A stretch of 11,428 nucleotides of DNA from assembly GCA_031259095.1 (NCBI GenBank), contig JAIRLW010000392.1, positions 1 through 11,428 on the forward strand, given 5' to 3'. The notes beneath the pieces are model-generated. The model saw only the letters and a list, made by a program, of their open reading frames with translations. It was not told the DNA's origin and searched no databases. Shown one piece after another: positions 5,933 to 11,428 of this stretch. Numbering within the stretch: position 1 is the stretch's first letter; each line of letters starts with the position of its first letter. The position numbers and the translations under genes were made by a program. This stretch comes from Planctomycetaceae bacterium. Its GTDB lineage: Bacteria; Planctomycetota; Planctomycetia; Pirellulales; Thermoguttaceae.

Positions 5933-6262
5933 GTGAGCGCAAGAACAAATACGAATGGTATGGCGTTGATGGAAACATCAATCAATTCTTATTCCAAAAC
6001 CGGTGCGCCGGTCGGCACGTTCAAGGGAACAGTAACACATCGCCCAAAAGTTCCTTCCGATTTAACAAAAGAAGAGTGGCAAAAGTTAAATGATGAAGAA
6101 GCGGAGGCTCAAAGTAAAAAAATCGCGGTAGAGGTTTCCAAGATGAAACAGATACCTTCAACATGGGAAAATCTCACAACGTCTCCAGTAAAGGTTACGA
6201 TTCCCGAAAACGGCGGAAATGTTACCATTGAAATCACCGATGCAAAAACTTTTGCACAATAA
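5933..6262 (+). pseudogene. Remnant of a second transthyretin-like lipoprotein gene
   Basis: This 109-codon frame encodes a hydrophilic product with TGAPVGTFKGTVTHRPKVPS, a charged Glu/Lys helix and the ending TSPVKVTIPENGGNVTIEIT. That ending resembles TSPLQVDI plus a final strand in the intact lipoprotein at 5257-5754. It has no signal peptide, no lipobox and no Shine-Dalgarno at its GTG start. Frame 1 just before it reads YGVDGNIN and fits naturally onto YSKTGAPVG of this frame, so a frameshift near 5985 probably splits one older gene. The order DUF1559 fragment then lipoprotein fragment repeats the intact pair upstream. A short secreted-less real gene is possible but less likely. Confidence 0.55.
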
Positions 6263-6346
6263 TACAGTTTTTTGTATCGATTAATATTCCGTTCCGTTAG
6301 TTTTCTACCGACATCTTGTCCTTAACGGGACAGAAATATAAAAATG

Positions 6347-6478
6347 GGGAACCTCTAATAATGCAAATTTTACTTAGTGAGCGGCGGAAGGTATCAGCGC
6401 TTGGCGTATAACATTTCACAGCGCAAGGCAAGTCCACGACGCTAACTATTTGTGAATTTCGAATTATTAGAAGTTCCC
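6347..6478. mobile_element. Palindromic element B (MITE-like), 132 bp
   Basis: The left end GGGAACCTCTAATAAT (6347-6362) and the right end ATTATTAGAAGTTCCC (6463-6478) are inverted copies with one mismatch. The symmetry continues inward: TAGTGAGCGGCG (6375-6386) faces CGACGCTAACTA (6437-6448) at the same depth with two mismatches. Nearly the whole element is an imperfect hairpin with a GC-richer core. It lies in AT-rich DNA about 85 bp after the decayed lipoprotein gene. The ends match the pattern of element A. There is no transposase; a non-autonomous foldback element is inferred. A minus-strand 62-codon frame across it is most likely a by-product of the repeat. Confidence 0.6.
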
Positions 6479-6519
6479 AATACAATCTCCATAATTTGAA
6501 AAATCTGAAAAATACATAC

Positions 6520-6591
6520 TTGAATAGTCGTCAATACGACGGAATAAAATTATTTTTTTGCAAAGGAAATAAAATGAACAATTATTCATAG
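6520..6591 (+). promoter_or_regulatory. Promoter-like boxes around a palindrome, then a 5-codon ORF
   Basis: TTGAAT (6520-6525) and TAAAAT (6545-6550) are 19 bp apart, and the spacer contains GTCGT-CAAT-ACGAC, a perfect small palindrome that could be an operator. AAGGA at 6563-6567 then stands 6 bases before ATG 6574, but that frame ends after five codons (TAG at 6589-6591). This looks like a working gene start whose coding part has been lost, or a minimal leader ORF. Confidence 0.35.
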
Positions 6592-6667
6592 ACCATTTAT
6601 TGATTCTATACAGCAACTTTCTAAATGTCAAAAAAAATTTTTCTTTACCATATTTTGTTGTAAAAAA

Positions 6668-6763
6668 TGAAAGTAAGAAAAAACACGTTTTTTTTGTACT
6701 AATTTGTGAAAATCGGTGATTTTTTGTAGAAAAACGGAGCCGTTTTACGCATTTTTACTTTCA
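6668..6763. repeat. Long-range inverted repeat with inner hairpin
   Basis: TGAAAGTAA (6668-6676) is complementary to TTACTTTCA (6755-6763), and between them AAAACG-GAGC-CGTTTT forms an inner hairpin. Because the region is made mostly of A and T, part of this may be chance. Confidence 0.35.
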
Positions 6764-6838
6764 AAACAATTCTTTAAATTCTTCTGTTTTCTTATTGACG
6801 TGGAAACTTAGTTTATAAAAAAAATAGAAAAAATACGG

Positions 6839-6868
6839 CTGGGTCAAAAAACTGCCTATTTTACCCAG
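6839..6868. other. Small stem-loop in the AT-rich region
   Basis: CTGGGT (6839-6844) pairs with ACCCAG (6863-6868) around an 18-base AT-rich loop. It stands out as GC-containing symmetry in AT-rich DNA, but no role can be assigned. Confidence 0.25.
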
Positions 6869-7222
6869 ACGTAAAATTCGCTAAGAAAATACGTAAAAAT
6901 TACCTTAAAATGCTGTTATATTCTTTTTAATCGTTAAAGTTTAAAAAGGTGTTTTTATTGTATGACGGAGCAAATAAAAGATTTTTAAATTTATTTTTTT
7001 CTGGAATATCGGAGAAAAAAAACCGAATTTTCTGAATACCTAGATGCGAAATCGGTACGCTACTTTTCGTACACTTTTTACTGTTCCGCCATAAAATTCT
7101 TTTCACAATATTTTTTTGTACAATTTTATGACCGGCAGATTTTTAACTGAAGTAAAAACGTGCCGTGTTATCGAAACGTTTTTGGGACTGTTTCGGATTT
7201 TTTAACAAAAGAATAACGTATT

Positions 7223-7242
7223 GAATCCGCGATGCCGGATTC
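7223..7242 (+). promoter_or_regulatory. Hairpin upstream of the giant surface-protein gene
   Basis: GAATCCG (7223-7229) pairs perfectly with CGGATTC (7236-7242) around CGATGC. It is 88 bp before the start codon, so it lies in the promoter or the mRNA leader and may be an operator or a leader structure. There is no T-run. Confidence 0.4.
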
Positions 7243-7330
7243 GATAAAAGATTCGTTTTCGCACAAAAAATCATGGAATCGTCATTGCATATTGTCTTAT
7301 CGTCTTCTTTAACTTGTCGGAGAACATAAC

Positions 7331-10300
7331 ATGACCGAAAAAAAAACTAATCGACTGTTCTTATCGCAATTAATCTCTCTTCCGGAGAACAAAATAACTG
7401 CGAATACCGTTACAGCCGGCGGTAAAAAATTAGGGCTGAAAAGAGTAAGATCATGGCTAAGAAAAACTATTGTAACGGGAATCTTAGCAAGTTCAACGGT
7501 TGTTTGTGAACCGTCTGTTTGGGCGGGCGATATCAACATCACCAATGGACGTACCCGTACCGGTCAATCCCGCGGATCATTGGCAACCAATCCGTACTAT
7601 GATAATGGTACGCCGGGCAATCCCGGTAATTGGTCGCACACTGATCGCTGGTTTGGACATAGTGACGCTGATAACGCTTTAGTGTACATCAACAGCGCCA
7701 ACGGCGGAACTGTTCGTGTTACCTCGCCGGATAACAGAGCCTCTGATAATTACGAATATTCCGCCAGCAAATATGCCACCTTTTGGTCTCACAGTTATTG
7801 GGGACCGCAATATGAGATGGCAGACCATGTCTATAATAATGTGTCGCCCAGTCTGTCACAAAACGTTACAATTACAAATGCAACAACGCCGACTACGTTA
7901 GTAACAGATTGGGATCCTGCCGAGCAAACTGCTGCTTCGACGGCTTACCGAGCTACTCCATTCACTATTACTACCGTGAATAAAACGAGCGGCAGTACCG
8001 GAGAACTCCAATTAGGAATCAATAATTTTCACATCACCAATTTTACCGCTCAAGCCAATAGCGGAACATTGAGTGTTGGAAATTACGGGGGAGGGAAACT
8101 GACCACAGGAACGCTGCTCTCTCAGAATGTTACACTTAACGGCGGAACCGGCGCTGCCGGAACGATAGGTAACAATTTTTCCGATGCACGATCAACCTTT
8201 ACGTTTCATAGTGCAACGACCAATAACACCTGGACAATCACTTCATTCGCTTCCAACGCGGCTAACGGTTTCAATAGCTCCGGAATCATGAATGTTCAGA
8301 GCGATACAACATTGAACAATACTACATTTATAACCGATCAGACCGGTCAATTAAATGTAACTGGTTTTTTGAGAGTAAACGGTAACGCAACTCTCAATAT
8401 TGAAAATCAAGGATCGGTTAATGTAACAAGTACGTTCTACGCCGGAAAAGAAGCCGCCGGAGCAGCAACATCAACCTACCTCAATTTGGATAACGGTCAA
8501 ATTATCAGTCAGAATAGCGCCATTTTAGGACAACAGAATAATGATACGGTAAGCGCTGTTATGAAAGGCGGTAGTCAATGGAATAATACCGGTACTTTTG
8601 TTGTAGCGCAAAATAGCACGAACACGAAGTTATCGGTTGAAAGCGCTGCCAATCTGACCTCGACTGGTTTTATCAGTGTTGGTCAAAATGACGCTTCCAA
8701 TGGAACGTTGGATGTGAGCGGCGGCAGTACCGTACGATCAACCGCTGGAAATATTTATGTTGCACACAATGCCGGCGCAACAGGAACGGTCAATGCCGAT
8801 GGGACGGGAACAAATGTTATTGCCAATGAGAATATCTTTGTTGCCAATATGGACAGGACCACCGGAACTTTCAACGCCAAGAACGGCGCAACAATTACCA
8901 CAACAACAGGAAGTATTTATGTTGCCAATGGCAGCAAATTGACCGGAAACGTTACCGGAATTTTCAATGCCGATAACGCAAACGTTACTGCTGCGCAAAA
9001 TATTGAGATTGCGTCGGGTGTTGAATCAAATGGAACGTTTACCGCTGATAACAGCTCTGCCGTTAAGGCGGCAGCAGGGCATATTACTGTTGCCAATTCC
9101 ACCAATTCCACAGGAGATTTATTGGTCAAAAACAGATCAACGATGAGCGCAGGAACTTATATTGACGTTGCGATGTCATCCGGTTCCACTGGAACAATCA
9201 CTGCCGACGGCGGAGGAACCGACGCAACAATTACCGCAACAGATGGTCGCTTTATTCTCGGCGGTTCCGGTCACGGAACAATGGACGTACTGGGAAAAGG
9301 TAAAATTTTCATTAAAGACGCTGGAAATAATACGCCGGACGCCGGAAACGCTTATTTCGGCAACCTCGATTCAGGTTACGGAAAAGGAACGGTAACCGAT
9401 GAAGATTCTTTATTTGAAGTTGATCACAATTTAATTGTCGGAAATTCCGGAACCGGTTTATTGTACGTTAATAATAAAGGTAAGGTTAGCGTCGGCGGTC
9501 AGCATATTATCGCCAATAAACCTAATTCCTTTGGCCGTGATACCGTGAACGGTTACGGTACAACATTGGATATTGTCGGCGATTTAATCGTTGGAAATGA
9601 AGGTCGAGCCGGAGGATATTACCATTATATCGGCGTCGGTTTTAATGGAGGTTACGGAAAAGATCCGACAAGCAAGGGAACTCCGCCAGGCGCCGGTTGG
9701 TATGGTTCAAATAACCTAAACTTAACACCGGCAGATGTTGGCTGGAATGCCGTTGAACAGAATTCGCCGGGTTTTGCGGTTGTGGCGGGCGGAGTTGCCA
9801 ATGTTACCGGTAACGCTTTTGCCGGTCAAAACAGAAATGGTTACGCTTACATGCTTGTTGACAATATTGATAACAGTTCAGGAACCGGCAATTCGACTTT
9901 AAACGTTACTGGAAATTTCACGGTTGCCGACGCCGGCGAAGCCTATCTTCGTGTTATTAACGGCGGTATCACCGATGTTACGGGAAACATGATCATCGGT
10001 AATCAAGGTCAAGACATGAATTATGCGAACAACGGAAAAGTTGGGCATGGTACGGTTCGGGTAAGCGGTACGAATAACGGCGATGCAACGTTAAATGTGG
10101 GCGGCGATCTGATCGCCGGAAATCACGCCGGATCGCAAGGTTTTCTGTACGTTCATGAAAGCGGAAAAGTCAATGTTACCGGAAATCATATCATTGGAAA
10201 CGAAACCGGCAGCTTCGGACGCGATCATCTTGATGGTTCCGGTTCGGAATTAAAAGTTACAAAAGAATTGCATGTCGGTAGAGACGGCAAAGCCGGAGGA

Positions 10301-11428
10301 GAATACGAATATCGTATCGACGGTTCCAATGCCGATCCTAATGTTTGGTTTGATTCGCCGAATCTAACGCTTGAACCGGGAACACAATCCGGCGTAACGC
10401 GACCTTCCGGTATTGACGGAAGCCGTGATATTGGAAATAGTCTTACAAGTCTGACATGGAATGACATTGTCAAGAATGCGCCGGGACTGGCGTTGACTGC
10501 CGGTGCGCAAGGAACCGCTCAAAATATCTTTGCCGGAACGAATCAAGGAAGTTTCAGTTACATTTTAATCGACGACAAAACAAATCTCAACAACACTCAT
10601 TCGTCCTTAAAAGCGGAAAACAATATGACGATTGCCGATTACGGCGTTGCTTATACTCGTGTTCTTAACGGCGGATCACTGCTTGTCGGTACTAATGTAA
10701 CGGATTCGCTGACTATCGGTCAATCCGCCGGTAGTCAGGGAACATTGCGGATCGGCGATACAACCGGCGGCAGTATTAAAAGCGTTGTTTCTGTTACAGG
10801 AACGCTCGTTACTTCAGGAAACGGAAGCAGCGGCAATATTGCGGAAGGTTATTTGTACGCTAACAACGCAAGTACGACGCAAGTTATCGGCAATCATATT
10901 GTTGCGCAAGGTCAATACAGTTTCGGACGCGACCACTTTAACGGTAACGGCTCCATGCTGCAAGTGGTCAGCGGTCAGGCAACCGATAAAACAACGATTG
11001 CCGACAACGGATATGCGGGCGGACGTTATCGTTACATTCTGGGAGGAGGAAACGCCAATGATCCGACGGTTCGTCAAACGGAATTTAGTAACAACGGTAA
11101 CGGTAAATGGTTCGATTCCGCTAATTTGTTGTTGGAACCGGATCAGGCAACCGCAGGCGATAACATTAATTATCCCGCGCTCACATGGGATCATGTTCGC
11201 AATAATTCGCCGGGTTTTGCGCTGACTGCCGGAGCAAAGGCAATCACGAATGACAGTGTTGTTGCGAACAGTTCAAGCAGTTACGGTTATATCCTGCTTG
11301 ATAACGCCGACAACGATTCACCATCGACAGCCAATCGTAGTTCATGGACGATTACCGGCGCAAACAATGCCAATCTCGTACTCGGTAACGCCGGAGACGC
11401 TTATGCCCGCGTGATTAACGGAAGTTTG
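7331..11428 (+). CDS. Giant repeat-rich beta-solenoid surface protein (3' end outside window)
   Basis: The frame is open from ATG 7331 to the window edge, 1366 codons without a stop; GGAG at 7319-7322 is 8 bases upstream. Residues 1-65 look like an export signal with a very long basic N-region (RVRSWLRK at 38-45), a hydrophobic stretch and a cleavage site after A65 (SVWA-GD). Residues 66 to about 420 are Gly/Asn/Thr-rich beta structure. Residues 421-664 are nine rungs of about 27 residues. Residues 719 onward hold three long repeats of about 230. Phrases such as DLIVGNEG, LIVGNSGTGLLYV and VNGYGTTLDIVG resemble T5SS/PEP-CTERM-associated repeats, which form beta-helices in autotransporter passengers. 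A surface adhesin or structural layer protein is inferred; no enzyme motif is seen. The anchor (autotransporter barrel, PEP-CTERM or other) must lie beyond the window. Confidence 0.87.
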   Translation, partial: MTEKKTNRLFLSQLISLPENKITANTVTAGGKKLGLKRVRSWLRKTIVTGILASSTVVCEPSVWAGDINITNGRTRTGQSRGSLATNPYYDNGTPGNPGNWSHTDRWFGHSDADNALVYINSANGGTVRVTSPDNRASDNYEYSASKYATFWSHSYWGPQYEMADHVYNNVSPSLSQNVTITNATTPTTLVTDWDPAEQTAASTAYRATPFTITTVNKTSGSTGELQLGINNFHITNFTAQANSGTLSVGNYGGGKLTTGTLLSQNVTLNGGTGAAGTIGNNFSDARSTFTFHSATTNNTWTITSFASNAANGFNSSGIMNVQSDTTLNNTTFITDQTGQLNVTGFLRVNGNATLNIENQGSVNVTSTFYAGKEAAGAATSTYLNLDNGQIISQNSAILGQQNNDTVSAVMKGGSQWNNTGTFVVAQNSTNTKLSVESAANLTSTGFISVGQNDASNGTLDVSGGSTVRSTAGNIYVAHNAGATGTVNADGTGTNVIANENIFVANMDRTTGTFNAKNGATITTTTGSIYVANGSKLTGNVTGIFNADNANVTAAQNIEIASGVESNGTFTADNSSAVKAAAGHITVANSTNSTGDLLVKNRSTMSAGTYIDVAMSSGSTGTITADGGGTDATITATDGRFILGGSGHGTMDVLGKGKIFIKDAGNNTPDAGNAYFGNLDSGYGKGTVTDEDSLFEVDHNLIVGNSGTGLLYVNNKGKVSVGGQHIIANKPNSFGRDTVNGYGTTLDIVGDLIVGNEGRAGGYYHYIGVGFNGGYGKDPTSKGTPPGAGWYGSNNLNLTPADVGWNAVEQNSPGFAVVAGGVANVTGNAFAGQNRNGYAYMLVDNIDNSSGTGNSTLNVTGNFTVADAGEAYLRVINGGITDVTGNMIIGNQGQDMNYANNGKVGHGTVRVSGTNNGDATLNVGGDLIAGNHAGSQGFLYVHESGKVNVTGNHIIGNETGSFGRDHLDGSGSELKVTKELHVGRDGKAGGEYEYRIDGSNADPNVWFDSPNLTLEPGTQSGVTRPSGIDGSRDIGNSLTSLTWNDIVKNAPGLALTAGAQGTAQNIFAGTNQGSFSYILIDDKTNLNNTHSSLKAENNMTIADYGVAYTRVLNGGSLLVGTNVTDSLTIGQSAGSQGTLRIGDTTGGSIKSVVSVTGTLVTSGNGSSGNIAEGYLYANNASTTQVIGNHIVAQGQYSFGRDHFNGNGSMLQVVSGQATDKTTIADNGYAGGRYRYILGGGNANDPTVRQTEFSNNGNGKWFDSANLLLEPDQATAGDNINYPALTWDHVRNNSPGFALTAGAKAITNDSVVANSSSSYGYILLDNADNDSPSTANRSSWTITGANNANLVLGNAGDAYARVINGSL
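8591..9322 (+). repeat. Nine short beta-helix rungs inside the giant protein
   Basis: Nine consecutive units of 25-29 codons (residues 421-664). The shared pattern is G-x-I-x-V-A-x-N, about five variable residues, G-T, a short hydrophobic strand, Asn/Asp-Gly-(Ala/Ser) and a final Val/Ile strand before the next unit. Examples of unit starts are GTFVVAQN, GFISVGQN, GNIYVAHN and GSIYVANG. One unit equals one turn of a right-handed beta-helix in related proteins. Sequence identity between units is low, so the duplications are old. Confidence 0.7.
9485..10168 (+). repeat. Long tandem repeat 1 of the giant protein (228 codons)
   Basis: The unit begins VSVGGQHIIANKPNSFGRD and contains, in order: GDLIVGNEGRAGG, a Trp-containing insert, NSPGFAVVAG, YAYMLVDNID, VADAGEAYLRVINGG and GSQGFLYVHESGK. 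The same landmarks recur in the two following units, with differing inserts after the AGG motif. Confidence 0.75.
10169..10876 (+). repeat. Long tandem repeat 2 of the giant protein (236 codons)
   Basis: The unit begins VNVTGNHIIGNETGSFGRDH. It repeats the landmarks of unit 1: KELHVGRDGKAGGEYEYR, WFDSPNLTLEPG, LTWNDIVKNAPGLALTAGA, FSYILIDD, IADYGVAYTRVLNGGS and GYLYANNAS. Unit 2 shares the WFDS...L.LEP and LTW segments more closely with unit 3 than with unit 1. Confidence 0.75.
10877..11428 (+). repeat. Long tandem repeat 3 of the giant protein (cut by window end)
   Basis: The unit begins TQVIGNHIVAQGQYSFGRDH and continues GYAGGRYRYILGG, WFDSANLLLEPD, LTWDHVRNNSPGFALTAGA, YGYILLDNAD and LGNAGDAYARVINGS up to the last base. 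More units may follow outside the window. An 18-bp stretch at 11204-11221 is identical to 9761-9778 in unit 1. Confidence 0.75.

Larger units (their letters stand above)
6263..7330. other. Long AT-rich intergenic region
   Basis: About 1070 bp hold no supported gene. The first part contains palindromic element B (6347-6478). The remainder is very rich in A and T runs, with a promoter-like arrangement and a 5-codon ORF at 6520-6591 and hairpins at 6668-6763, 6839-6868 and 7223-7242. Frames in both strands are short and low in complexity. The last part must contain the promoter and leader of the giant gene at 7331, but I see no strong -35/-10 pair there. Confidence 0.6.

Noticed and set aside
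6297..6485. Minus-strand frame of 62 codons across palindromic element B
   Set aside because: It has no Shine-Dalgarno or recognisable domain and coincides with the inverted-repeat element, so it is best explained as a by-product of the repeat.
7380..7515. Cys in TVVC as a lipobox for the giant protein
   Set aside because: The residues before Cys (Thr-Val-Val) do not fit a lipobox, and a normal cleavage site after SVWA follows directly.
7309..7545. Minus-strand 78-codon frame at the start of the giant gene
   Set aside because: It overlaps the supported + strand start with its Shine-Dalgarno and signal peptide and has no features of its own.
1..11428. tRNA, rRNA, CRISPR arrays, integrases, transposase genes or defence genes
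   Set aside because: I looked on both strands and saw no cloverleaf, rRNA segment, spaced repeat array or characteristic protein motif for any of these.

Overview
The window looks like chromosomal DNA of a member of the Planctomycetota, probably a fairly AT-rich lineage. The best evidence is a DUF1559 protein with a prepilin-type N-terminus and a C-terminal H-X9-DG motif, followed by a small transthyretin-like lipoprotein. A decayed copy of the same gene pair lies next to it, and a giant beta-solenoid surface protein follows. This gene content is typical of Planctomycetota, but no rRNA or other marker gene is present to confirm it. All genes that can be supported are on the + strand.

Left part (1-3328). 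Two small GC-rich hairpins come first. A promoter region then carries four 7-bp units with 11-bp periodicity and a TATAAT box, arranged like a Pho box, ahead of a PstS-type phosphate-binding protein (308-1120). Next are a PolB-like DEDD 3'-5' exonuclease (1319-2155) and an OleA-like thiolase-fold condensing enzyme (2213-3328). The three genes have no obvious shared pathway and are probably separate transcription units or a loose pair.

Centre (3329-6480). A strong sigma-70-like promoter (TTGACA, 17 bp, TAAAAT), a structured leader and a good Shine-Dalgarno lead into an ATG whose frame crosses a run of 12 G. At 12 G this frame stops after 31 codons. At 11 or 14 G it would continue into the 434-codon DUF1559 frame, which has no good start of its own. 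This is either a phase-variable switch or a homopolymer error, and it is the most interesting point in the window. Downstream are a palindromic repeat element, an intrinsic terminator, the lipoprotein gene (5257-5754), frameshifted remnants of a second DUF1559/lipoprotein pair (about 5794-6262) and a second, larger palindromic element. The two elements have related ends and look like MITE-type foldback repeats.

Right part (6480-11428). About 850 bp of very AT-rich non-coding DNA with several hairpins precedes a giant gene that starts at 7331 and is still open at the window edge (1366 codons visible). It has an unusually long signal peptide, nine rungs of about 27 residues, and then three long tandem repeats of about 230 residues, the last cut by the window end. 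It resembles autotransporter or PEP-CTERM-associated beta-helix repeats and is probably an exported cell-surface protein. Together the centre and right part form a region of surface proteins with signs of duplication, decay and possible on/off switching.
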